Positions 25,067-32,436 of a stretch of DNA of 64,000 nt are shown one piece after another. A program made the position numbers and the translations under genes. Below the pieces are notes generated by a model. The model had not been told where the DNA came from and did no database searches. It was given only the letters and a program-made list of their open reading frames with translations. The DNA comes from Desulfovibrio sp. TomC (GTDB lineage: Bacteria; Desulfobacterota; Desulfovibrionia; Desulfovibrionales; Desulfovibrionaceae): assembly GCF_000801335.2 (NCBI RefSeq), contig NZ_JSEH01000001.1, forward strand, positions 186,001 to 250,000. Direction: 5' to 3'. How positions within the stretch are numbered: the stretch's first letter is position 1; each line of letters opens with the position of its first letter.

Positions 25067-26071
25067 CTAGCCGCCAATAGCCGACATGTCCCTGGCCTTG
25101 GACGTGCCTCCGGGGTTTAAGACCTCGTAGCCAAGCGGTTTGGTCCGCAGAGCCATGGCAATGATCTGGCGGACCTTGGGCAGGCCCAGGACGGGATTGC
25201 GCAGGATGGGTCGCAGCCGGTACTCGCGCTCGGAAAAAAGGCAGGTGCGAAGCTTGCCGTCGGCCGTGATGCGCAGGCGATTGCAGTTGTCGCAGAAGTG
25301 TTCGCTTAAAGGCGAGATGACGCCGAACCGGCCAGCCCCGTCCACAATGCGGTGCATCTTCGCCGGACCGCCGGCGGCCCGGTCATGGTCGTCAGGCACG
25401 AGTTCGGCCGTGCGGGCGGCCATGGACAGCACGTCCCGGGCCGAGATGTAGTTTTCCGAGCGCCACAGATTCCCATCGCCGACCGGCATGAATTCGATAA
25501 AGCGCACGTCGATGGGTGCGGCCTTGGCCATGGCGACAAAATCCGGAATTTCCACGGTGTTGATGCCTCGAAGGGCCACGGCGTTGAGTTTCACCCGCAG
25601 TCCGGCGGCCAGGCATTCATCCAAGGCCCGGCGCACGGCATCCAGGCGGTCATGCCCGGTGATGCGTTCAAATTTCTCCCGATCCAGCGTGTCCAGGGAG
25701 ATATTGACGGCGCGCACGCCAAGCTCGGCCAGGGTGGCCGGATGGCCGGCCAACAGGGTGGCGTTGGTAGTGATGCGCAGGTCCACATCGGGAAAGCGGG
25801 TGCGGATCGAGGCCACAAAGGTCATGAAATCGCGCCGGGCAAACGGTTCCCCGCCGGTCAGCCGGACCTTGGTGATGCCCATGTCCCGGGCCAGGGACAC
25901 AAGGTCGAGCAGTTCCTCGTAGCGCAGGATTTTGTCGTGGGGAATGAAGGTGATGCTGCCCTTGGGGCGGCAGTACATGCAGGCGAGGTTGCAGCGATCG
26001 GTGACGGACAGGCGCAGGTAGCTTACCTCACGGCCTCGCCCATCGCGCAGTACGGCGGCATTGCCGGTCAT
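25067..26071 (-). CDS. moaA: GTP 3',8-cyclase (molybdenum cofactor biosynthesis)
   Basis: A 334-residue radical-SAM enzyme catalysing the first step of molybdopterin synthesis. The N-terminal cluster motif is CNLACMYCRPKG, followed by the LTGGEPFARRDF element; the second [4Fe-4S] site has FCDNCNRLRITADGKLRTCLF. The C-terminus ends in a Gly-Gly pair (MSAIGG), needed for catalysis in MoaA. Its ATG overlaps the mobA stop by 4 bases. Placement in the formate dehydrogenase operon ties cofactor supply to the enzyme. Confidence 0.96.
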   Translation of the reverse strand: MTGNAAVLRDGRGREVSYLRLSVTDRCNLACMYCRPKGSITFIPHDKILRYEELLDLVSLARDMGITKVRLTGGEPFARRDFMTFVASIRTRFPDVDLRITTNATLLAGHPATLAELGVRAVNISLDTLDREKFERITGHDRLDAVRRALDECLAAGLRVKLNAVALRGINTVEIPDFVAMAKAAPIDVRFIEFMPVGDGNLWRSENYISARDVLSMAARTAELVPDDHDRAAGGPAKMHRIVDGAGRFGVISPLSEHFCDNCNRLRITADGKLRTCLFSEREYRLRPILRNPVLGLPKVRQIIAMALRTKPLGYEVLNPGGTSKARDMSAIGG

Positions 26072-26679
26072 ATCCCCTCCTCCATGCCTCGGGCCCGGAT
26101 CAGGTCCGGCGGCGAATTGACGTTGAAAAAGGCCCGGGCTGCGGCAGAGTCCTCCCGGCTGTAATCGACATGGCAGCGCAGTTCTTCAGGGAAAATCGCC
26201 GAAAGTCGGCGCTGACCCGCCAGCAGACAGCGTCGCAACACCTCGGCCCCGGCCGGATCGTAGATGGCCACCAGGGATTCCACAAACCCTGTCTCGATGA
26301 TGCGGTAGGTGGTCATGATCGCCGTATTGGGGCGTTCTCTCCAGGCGGCAATCAACCGTACCAGGGTGGCTTCATCCAAAAAGGGGAGATCGCACGACAC
26401 AACCAGACACGGCCGGCCCGTGGCGGCAAGGACGGAAAGCACCCCACCGGCCGGCCCAAGCTCAGGGGTTTCGTCAGCCACCCAGGGGACGGCCAGTTCA
26501 AAGGGCGACGGGTCGCGCCCGGACACCAGCACCTCGCCGGTGACGGCGGCCACGGTATTGGCCACCCGCCGAAACAGCGGCTGGCCAAAAAACGTCAGCC
26601 AGGCTTTGTCCCGGCCCATGCGACTGCTTTTGCCGCCAGCCAGGATAACGCCAAGAGGCATCGGCCCGGTCGGGGTCAC
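26068..26679 (-). CDS. mobA: Molybdenum cofactor guanylyltransferase
   Basis: The nucleotidyltransferase signature is LGVILAGGKSSRMGRDKAWL, followed by SCDLPFLDEATLV (metal-binding Asp) typical of MobA, which joins GMP to molybdopterin to give MGD, the cofactor form used by formate dehydrogenase. I start at a GTG at 26679, which overlaps the fdhD stop as GTGA and has GGCAGGGT upstream; an ATG at 26661 without a ribosome site is the alternative. About 203 residues, normal for the family. The stop overlaps moaA by 4 bases. Confidence 0.88.
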   Translation of the reverse strand: MTPTGPMPLGVILAGGKSSRMGRDKAWLTFFGQPLFRRVANTVAAVTGEVLVSGRDPSPFELAVPWVADETPELGPAGGVLSVLAATGRPCLVVSCDLPFLDEATLVRLIAAWRERPNTAIMTTYRIIETGFVESLVAIYDPAGAEVLRRCLLAGQRRLSAIFPEELRCHVDYSREDSAAARAFFNVNSPPDLIRARGMEEGI

Positions 26680-27389
26680 ATGCCGACCCTGCCGCTTGGA
26701 TCGGTAAAGACCGTGAAGCGTTCCTCGGCGTCCCGGGCGAACCCGACCAGGGTGATGCCGGCCTCCTGGGCCGCAGTCAACGCCGCTCCGGTCACGGCCG
26801 AGCGGCTCACCACCATACGGATGCCGGCCCGCAGCGCCTTGTGCATCATGCTGGCCGTCACCCGGCAGGACAGGAACAGGACCAACTCCGGCAGGCAAAG
26901 CCCCAGGCGCAGGCCGTAGCCGGCCAGCCGGTCCAGGCAGTTGTGGCGGCCGATATCTTCGGCCCGCACGACAAATTCGCCGATCCCGGTGTCGTAAAGC
27001 GCTGCCCGGTGAAAGCAGCCGGTATCGTTCCAAAGCCCGGGCTCGGCGATAAACCGGCGCATCAGGCCAAGCAGTTCGGCTGCCGGCAGCCCTCGGGGCA
27101 GGGCCGTATCCGGGGCCGGGCGCGTGTCGGGCCGGACGTCCAAATCAAAAAAAAGACCCTCGGCCGCTGTCATGACCGGAAGCTGTCCCGCCGGGAGCAT
27201 ATCCAGGGCAGCATGGCCAAGGACCAGTACTTCCGGGTCAAGCGGCGCGGCATAAAGCGTTTTTTTCCCAACGCCGGCGACCGTCAGGGTGACCCGGATC
27301 TCCGTGGCCACGTCGTCGGTGATGTCGGAAAACCTGCCGTTGCGGTAGCGACGACAGGGCACGGATCGGGTCAGGGGCGCATCAAGCAT
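26676..27389 (-). CDS. fdhD: Formate dehydrogenase accessory sulfurtransferase FdhD (lacks the CxxC loop)
   Basis: A 237-residue FdhD. The family segments NDTGCFHRAALYD, AEDIGRHNCLDRLAGY and LSCRVTASMMHKAL are all present. FdhD passes sulfur from IscS to the molybdenum cofactor of formate dehydrogenase. In E. coli the persulfide is carried by a Cys in a CGxCG loop; here the equivalent stretch, around DTRPAPDTALPRGLPAAELL, contains no cysteine. Other cysteines (in TGCFHR or RHNCLD) might substitute, or the protein may only bind the cofactor. Its ATG overlaps the fdhE stop by one base. Confidence 0.9.
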   Translation of the reverse strand: MLDAPLTRSVPCRRYRNGRFSDITDDVATEIRVTLTVAGVGKKTLYAAPLDPEVLVLGHAALDMLPAGQLPVMTAAEGLFFDLDVRPDTRPAPDTALPRGLPAAELLGLMRRFIAEPGLWNDTGCFHRAALYDTGIGEFVVRAEDIGRHNCLDRLAGYGLRLGLCLPELVLFLSCRVTASMMHKALRAGIRMVVSRSAVTGAALTAAQEAGITLVGFARDAEERFTVFTDPSGRVGM

Positions 27390-28273
27390 TAAAACCCCCA
27401 GGCGGACAATACCGGCCGGTTATACCCCTGTCCCCGGGCCGCCATGTCCAGGGTCAGGGATTCCAGGTCGTCCAGGACCGGGACGCTGGCCCGGTCAAAT
27501 TCCCGAAAATCCGTGGTTTTGATATAGCACTTGCAGGTCAGGCAGACATGCACGAAATACCCCGGCTCTTCCGCCGCAGAAAATACTTCGAGTTTTTTGG
27601 CGTCTTCCTCGCCGCAATACGGGCACATGAGGCGTCTGGCCCGGTATTCGAGCTGGCAAAAGGAGCAGGTCAGATGCCTGGCCCCTTCCTTGCCCACAAG
27701 CCGGGCCATGAGCGGCGGGCTGGCGCAGGTCGGGCATTGGCCGAACTCCCAGGAGCGGTCGACGGGGAAATGGGCGTGGACCGCCTCGCTCACGGCCGCC
27801 AGCCGGGGGGCCAGAGCTGCCTGGACGAGAAAATTGAGCAGCCGCGGCGCACTGGGCGTGCGTTCGCCAAAGGCCGCAAAGAAGCTGTCGTCCCCGGCCA
27901 GATGTTGGCGTACGGCCTTGGCCAGATCAAGTTCGCCGGACTGTCTGGCTGCGGCAATACCATCCATGGCTTGAACCAGATGGGCTTCATTGTCCCGGAC
28001 AAAACCGGACAACTCGTCAAAAAGGGCCTCCATCCGGACCATGTCCACAGGGAAAGCATCACGGGCCAACATGGGCGCCCCGCGCAGGACCCGCTCAATG
28101 TCTTCAAGCATCCCGGGAACAATCTCCACGGACTCCGAGGCCCTGGCTGCAAGCTGCGCCTTGGCCGTGGCTGCAACCAAAGCCAGCATGGAAGCCGGCA
28201 GGACCGTTTTCTTCGACAGGGCTTCGAGTTTTTTAGTCAATAATTTAGATTCGTTGTCTGCATCGAAGGGCAT
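27389..28273 (-). CDS. fdhE: Formate dehydrogenase accessory protein FdhE
   Basis: A 294-residue protein with the FdhE zinc/iron cysteine pairs in the C-terminal half: CPTCASPPLM, CSFCQLEYRARRLMCPYCGEED and CLTCKCYIKTTDF. The N-terminal half is alpha-helical. FdhE is needed for maturation of formate dehydrogenase before or during Tat export. This is the first gene of the minus-strand run fdhE-fdhD-mobA-moaA-(IS1595-type)-fdhAB; all junctions down to the IS1595-type gene are 1-4 base overlaps or a 12-base gap. Confidence 0.93.
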   Translation of the reverse strand: MPFDADNESKLLTKKLEALSKKTVLPASMLALVAATAKAQLAARASESVEIVPGMLEDIERVLRGAPMLARDAFPVDMVRMEALFDELSGFVRDNEAHLVQAMDGIAAARQSGELDLAKAVRQHLAGDDSFFAAFGERTPSAPRLLNFLVQAALAPRLAAVSEAVHAHFPVDRSWEFGQCPTCASPPLMARLVGKEGARHLTCSFCQLEYRARRLMCPYCGEEDAKKLEVFSAAEEPGYFVHVCLTCKCYIKTTDFREFDRASVPVLDDLESLTLDMAARGQGYNRPVLSAWGF

Positions 28274-28326
28274 GATGACTCCTTAAAAACGGTCCCGGTT
28301 GCCAGAGACGCCCGGGCCTTGATGAC

Positions 28327-28355
28327 ATTATGGTGACGCAAACCGGGAATGGCAA
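28327..28355 (-). promoter_or_regulatory. Candidate sigma-70 promoter of the fdhE operon
   Basis: On the minus strand TTGCCA (28355-28350), 17 bases, CATAAT (28332-28327), 54 bases upstream of the fdhE ATG. Both hexamers differ from consensus at one position and the spacing is ideal. Confidence 0.55.
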
Positions 28356-28776
28356 GGAAACAGATGCCCCCACCAACCGGCACGAGGCGTTCCGCCGAGC
28401 CTGGGGCTACTGGGCCACTGGCAACCGGACCAACGGCGCCGGTGTTTGTGTGGGCAATTGGTCAATACAGACCGGCGCTGTCAAGGGCGTCGCCGTATTT
28501 CCGGAGCGGTTTCCGACCTCCCGGAGGCGTTTTCCCCACTTGCCGGGACAGGAGAGGCAAGCGGTTTCGCAGGCCTTGACGCCGCGCCGCGCTGACGCAG
28601 CCAAGAAACCATATGACGACCGACGTCTGTTCCAGGCCAAACAGTGGGGAGCAGGGTTGACGTCGGCGGCTCTTGGCCGCAGTCTTGGGCCATGCGGCGA
28701 TGCAAAGCGGCCTTGTCCCACAGCCCAGGCCGGCGCACAGTGGACTTTGACGCTCTAACACGGTGAGGCGAATTCC
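28356..28776. other. About 420-base gap between divergent fdhE and transporter genes
   Basis: A 142-codon open frame on the plus strand (28330-28758) overlaps the fdhE promoter, is rich in Arg/Gly/Thr without any recognisable domain and has no ribosome site, so I do not call it. No strong promoter for the transporter gene at 28777 and no RNA gene are recognised. Confidence 0.5.
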
Positions 28777-30453
28777 ATGGGCTGGTTGACGGCATTATTG
28801 ACGTCTTCGTCGGCGGTTTCGGCCGTCGCGGTACTGGGGCTTGTGGCCGCAACCGGACTGGCCCTGGGCCGCATTCCGGTTGCCGGCGTGCGCCTGGGCG
28901 TCGGCGGCGTGCTCTTTAGCGGACTGGCCGCCGGCCATTTCGGACTTGGGCTCGACCATCATGTCCTGGAATTTGTCCGGGAATTCGGGCTGATCCTTTT
29001 TGTCTACGCCATCGGGATGCAGGTCGGTCCGGGGTTTGTGGACTCGCTGCGCCGCCGGGGACTGCGGCTCAATGTCATGGCTGCGTTCATCGTCGTGTTG
29101 GGGGCCGGACTGGCTGCCGCTTTTCATCTGACCGGCCTGCTCCCCCTGCCGGTGGCCGTCGGCCTCTACAGCGGGGCCGTCACCAACACGCCCGCCCTGG
29201 CCGCCGCCTCCCAGGCCTTTGCCGAAGTGGCCCCAGCCCTGGCCGAGCACCATGTCGGACAGGCCGGACTAGGCTATGCCGTGGCCTATCCCTTCGGCAT
29301 CTTCGGCATCATCTTAACCATGCTCGTGCTGCGTCGTCTCTTTCGCATCGACCCGGCCAAGGAGACGCAACAACTTGAAGCCCTGCTTCGCAGCCATGCC
29401 CCGCCGCTGACTGCCGCCACCATTGAAGTCGCCGCTCCGGCTGCGTTCGGGCTGGCCTTGTCCGGGCTGGCGGCGACGACGACCGACGGCGTGGTGGTGT
29501 CGCGGATTATGGACCACGGCACGGTGCGGGCGGCCGGGACAGACACAATCCTGACGCCGGGAATGCTGCTCCATGCTGTCGGCCGGGCGGATGCCGTCGA
29601 GGCCCTGTGCCGACAGGTCGGCCGCAGAAGCCAGGCCGATCTGCCGGCCCTGCCCGGCCCGCTGGAAGTGCGCCAGCTGATCGTCACCCGGTCGGCCGCT
29701 GTCGGACGCACCGTACCGGAACTGGGGCTGGACCAGGGACATGACGTGGCCGTCACCCGAATCATCCGCTCGGGCACGGAATTCTCCCCAGGCCCGGACG
29801 TGCCGCTGCACTGGGGCGACCGGTTGCGCTGCGTCGGCACGGCCGAAGCCCTGACCGGGGCCGAGGCCCAGGTCGGCAATTCGAGCCGGGACTTGGCCAA
29901 GCCCCACATTTTGCCCATCTTTATCGGCATCCTGCTCGGCACGGCCCTCGGCAGCATCCCCGTGCCGGTGCCGGGGCTGCCTACCAGCGTGCGCCTGGGC
30001 GTGGCCGGCGGTCCACTCCTGGTCTCCATCCTGCTGTCGCGGCTGCATCATTTCGGGGGGCTGGTCTGGTATCTGCCCCAAAGCGCCAATCTGCTGCTGC
30101 GGGAAATCGGCATCACCCTTTTTCTGTCCTGCGTGGGTCTGGCCGCCGGCAGCCGCTTCGTGGCCAGCATCGCCTCGGGTCAGGGGCTGGTCTGGTTCGC
30201 GGCCGGGGCCGTCATCACCTTCGTGCCCCTGCTCACCGCCGGCGTCATCGGCCGGGTTTTTCTGCGCTGCAACTACGCCTCGACTTGCGGGCTGCTGGCC
30301 GGTTCCATGACCGATCCCCCGGCCCTGGCCTTTGCCTCCCAGATGCTCGGCGGCGACGCCCCGGCCTCGGTCTATGCCACGGTCTATCCCCTGGCCATGA
30401 TCCTGCGCATCGTCACCGGGCAACTCCTCGTGCTGACGCTTTTTTCCGGATAG
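28777..30453 (+). CDS. YidE/AspT-family antiporter-like membrane protein with RCK_C domains
   Basis: A 558-residue membrane protein with the duplicated architecture of the aspartate:alanine exchanger (AspT/YidE/YbjL) family: about five helices (from VSAVAVLGLVAATGLALG to ILTMLVLRRLF), a cytoplasmic region at about 190-370 with two RCK_C/TrkA-C-like domains (RIMDHGTVRAAGTDTILTPG; IIRSGTEFSPGPDVPLHWGD), and a second set of helices. The repeated GLILFVYAIGMQVGPGF and GITLFLSCVGLAAGSRFV segments and TNTPALAAA / TDPPALAFA motifs are family hallmarks. The substrate is probably a carboxylate or amino acid but cannot be fixed. GGTGAGG lies 13 bases before the ATG. Confidence 0.88.
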   Translation: MGWLTALLTSSSAVSAVAVLGLVAATGLALGRIPVAGVRLGVGGVLFSGLAAGHFGLGLDHHVLEFVREFGLILFVYAIGMQVGPGFVDSLRRRGLRLNVMAAFIVVLGAGLAAAFHLTGLLPLPVAVGLYSGAVTNTPALAAASQAFAEVAPALAEHHVGQAGLGYAVAYPFGIFGIILTMLVLRRLFRIDPAKETQQLEALLRSHAPPLTAATIEVAAPAAFGLALSGLAATTTDGVVVSRIMDHGTVRAAGTDTILTPGMLLHAVGRADAVEALCRQVGRRSQADLPALPGPLEVRQLIVTRSAAVGRTVPELGLDQGHDVAVTRIIRSGTEFSPGPDVPLHWGDRLRCVGTAEALTGAEAQVGNSSRDLAKPHILPIFIGILLGTALGSIPVPVPGLPTSVRLGVAGGPLLVSILLSRLHHFGGLVWYLPQSANLLLREIGITLFLSCVGLAAGSRFVASIASGQGLVWFAAGAVITFVPLLTAGVIGRVFLRCNYASTCGLLAGSMTDPPALAFASQMLGGDAPASVYATVYPLAMILRIVTGQLLVLTLFSG

Positions 30454-30515
30454 CGAGGTAATCCCGTCCATGGACACGACCGGCTACGACTTCGCTGCGG
30501 CAGGAGGCGGCAGGG

Positions 30516-31157
30516 ATGCCACAGGCTGACGACATCTGCCGGCGCTATGAGGGCATAGCCGACTGGTTTACAGCCACACGCTTTGCCGGCGACCCGCCTA
30601 TGGAGTCGGCCTATCTGGCGGCAGTGACCAAGGCTCTGGCCCCCGGGGCAGCGGTTCTTGATCTGGGCTGCGGCGCCGGCGAACCGCTGGCCGGCTATTT
30701 CATCCGGGCCGGGCATCCGGTCGTCGGCATAGACGGTTCACCGGCCATGATCGCCCGGTGCCGGGAGCGGTTCCCGGCCATGACCTGGCTAGTCGGCGAC
30801 ATGCGCCGCCTGTCCCTTGGCCGGACCTTTGGCGCGGTCCTGGCCTGGGACAGTTTTTTTCACCTCGGCTACGACAACCAGCGGGCCATGTTTGCGGTCT
30901 TTGCCGCCCACACAAGCCCGGGCGGCCTGCTCCTTTTCACCAGCGGCCCCGACCACGGCGAAGCGACCGGGATCATGGACGGACTGGCCTTTGCCCACTA
31001 CAGCCTGTCCGCCGCCGAATACGAGGAGCTTCTGACGCACCACGGCTTTGCCGTGCTGCAACATGTGGTCGAGGACCCGGATTGCGGCGGGCATACGGTC
31101 TGGCTGGCCAAGAAGGAAATTTCCGAAATTCTGCCGCACACCGGCATTTCGGCCTGA
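30516..31157 (+). CDS. Class I SAM-dependent methyltransferase
   Basis: A 213-residue Rossmann-fold methyltransferase with GGAGG 8 bases before the ATG. Motif I is VLDLGCGAGEPLAGYF, motif II has VVGIDGSPAMIARCRERF, and motif III is MTWLVGDMRRL, followed by AVLAWDSFFHL. It resembles the UbiE/Methyltransf_11 group; the substrate is not determined. It lies 62 bases after the transporter gene on the same strand and is convergent with the Crp/Fnr gene. Confidence 0.85.
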   Translation: MPQADDICRRYEGIADWFTATRFAGDPPMESAYLAAVTKALAPGAAVLDLGCGAGEPLAGYFIRAGHPVVGIDGSPAMIARCRERFPAMTWLVGDMRRLSLGRTFGAVLAWDSFFHLGYDNQRAMFAVFAAHTSPGGLLLFTSGPDHGEATGIMDGLAFAHYSLSAAEYEELLTHHGFAVLQHVVEDPDCGGHTVWLAKKEISEILPHTGISA

Positions 31158-31190
31158 CAGTCGAGGGCGTAAGGCACCCGGCCAGGGTCA

Positions 31191-31898
31191 TCAGCAGGAC
31201 CATTCGGACAGGGCGTCGACAATGGCGTCGGGATCAAGCAGGCGGATGCGCTGGCGCGACACGGCGATAAGGCCGCGCTGCTCAAAGGCGGCCAGGGTCT
31301 CGCTGACGGTCTGCTGGCAGGACCCGGTCATGGCGGCGATCTGGCCCTGGGTCAGGCGCACCGGGACATCGACCGGTCCGCCCCTGGCCTGGGCGATTTC
31401 GTCGTGGGACAGGCAAAGCAGCAGTTTGAGCAGCCGGGTGGGCACGCCGCAGGTCATCACATTTTCGAGTTGTTCACTCAAATAGCGGATACGGCTGCCC
31501 AGGACGCCGATGACCCGACGGGCGAGCAACGGTTCATCCAGCATAATCTCCAGGAAGCGGTCGCGGTCGATCTCCAGCAGCACACAGTCGGTCAGGGCCT
31601 GGGCCGAACACTTACGCCGCTCGCCCCCGACCACCTCGGCCAGACCGAACATTTCCCCGGGTGAGCGAATGAAAAACGTGGGTTCCTTGCCGTGCAGGGA
31701 GACCCGAAAAATCTTGATGGAGCCGCTGTCGAGGTAAAATGAACGGTCGCACCGATCATTTTCAAAAAAAACGATCTCGTTTTTTTTGATCCGCCGCTGC
31801 ACGGCGAGCTGGCGAAAGGCCGCAAATTCCCGTTCCAGTCCGTCGAAAAAACCGCCCTTGAGGAGATGCCAGTCCATCTGGCCTGCTTGCTGTACCAT
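31191..31898 (-). CDS. Crp/Fnr-family transcriptional regulator
   Basis: A 235-residue regulator: an N-terminal cNMP-binding-type beta roll (residues about 25-135, with GEMFGLAEVVGGERRKCSAQ), a dimerisation helix, and a C-terminal winged helix with recognition helix around LTQGQIAAMTGSCQQTVSETLAAFEQRG. No FNR-type N-terminal cysteine cluster is present. The effector-site arginine/serine pair of Crp is not obvious, so the ligand is unknown. It is the last gene after the DASS transporter and AprA/AprB-like pair on the same strand, the natural local regulator of that module. The gap before it contains a strong hairpin. Confidence 0.9.
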   Translation of the reverse strand: MVQQAGQMDWHLLKGGFFDGLEREFAAFRQLAVQRRIKKNEIVFFENDRCDRSFYLDSGSIKIFRVSLHGKEPTFFIRSPGEMFGLAEVVGGERRKCSAQALTDCVLLEIDRDRFLEIMLDEPLLARRVIGVLGSRIRYLSEQLENVMTCGVPTRLLKLLLCLSHDEIAQARGGPVDVPVRLTQGQIAAMTGSCQQTVSETLAAFEQRGLIAVSRQRIRLLDPDAIVDALSEWSC

Positions 31899-31934
31899 CG
31901 GGCAGAGATAGTTGTTTGGCCGGCCAGGTCAAGG

Positions 31935-31974
31935 CCGGTCGCGCGGACGCGGGATTGCCGCGCCGCGCGACCGG
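31935..31974 (-). terminator. Extended hairpin between the AprB-like and Crp/Fnr genes
   Basis: Perfect 12-bp arms CCGGTCGCGCGG (31935-31946) and 31963-31974 continue, after one bulged base, into an inner 5-bp CGCGG/CCGCG stem with a 5-base loop. It lies 36 bases upstream of the Crp/Fnr start. With no T run, it may be a processing or attenuation site that lowers regulator expression relative to the enzyme genes. Confidence 0.55.
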
Positions 31975-32077
31975 ATCAATCAGGCCGGGCTGTGTCGCGT
32001 CCTTGGCATCCGTTCAGGCGAACACGGCTGGCAGCGTCACGCAACAAACCTATTTTCATTTGCAAACTCGGATAGCT

Positions 32078-32425
32078 CTATGACGAACCGCCCTGCTCGT
32101 CGGCAACCTCCAGACGATTGCGATACTTGTAAGTGATCGTCTCGCCGTGGATGTCCGTGCATTTCCAGGTGATGTTGTTTTTTCCCATGATCGGCATCAA
32201 CCGGGCTTTGTGATAGCCGAGCTGATAGGGAATGCGCGTTTCGATGGCGTTTCGCGGGCACATCTTGACGCAGGACATGCAGTCCCAGCAATCACGGGCG
32301 GCATGACAGTGGGATTTCCCGTCAGCCCCAACATAGAGGAGATCGCCCGGACAGGCCTCTTCGCAAAACGATTCCTCGCGTCCCTGGCAGCCGTTGCATT
32401 TTTTGTGGTCGATAATCGGCGGCAT
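32078..32425 (-). CDS. AprB-like ferredoxin (two [4Fe-4S] clusters)
   Basis: A 115-residue ferredoxin with AAGGAGG 6 bases before the ATG at 32425. The cysteine pattern CNGCQGREESFCEEACP then CWDCMSCVKMCPRNAIETR is the arrangement of APS reductase beta subunits, including the insertion after CxxC. The C-terminal tail (ITWKCTDIHGETITYKYRN) also follows AprB but is shorter than in true AprB. It presumably passes electrons to or from the AprA-like flavoprotein encoded 11 bases upstream. It is not the canonical apr operon, where aprB precedes aprA. Confidence 0.85.
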   Translation of the reverse strand: MPPIIDHKKCNGCQGREESFCEEACPGDLLYVGADGKSHCHAARDCWDCMSCVKMCPRNAIETRIPYQLGYHKARLMPIMGKNNITWKCTDIHGETITYKYRNRLEVADEQGGSS

Positions 32426-32436
32426 GTTGTCCTCCT

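Noticed and set aside
28330-28758. 142-codon plus-strand frame upstream of the YidE/AspT-like gene
   Set aside because: No ribosome site, no domain, overlaps the fdhE promoter, and composition is unlike the neighbouring genes.
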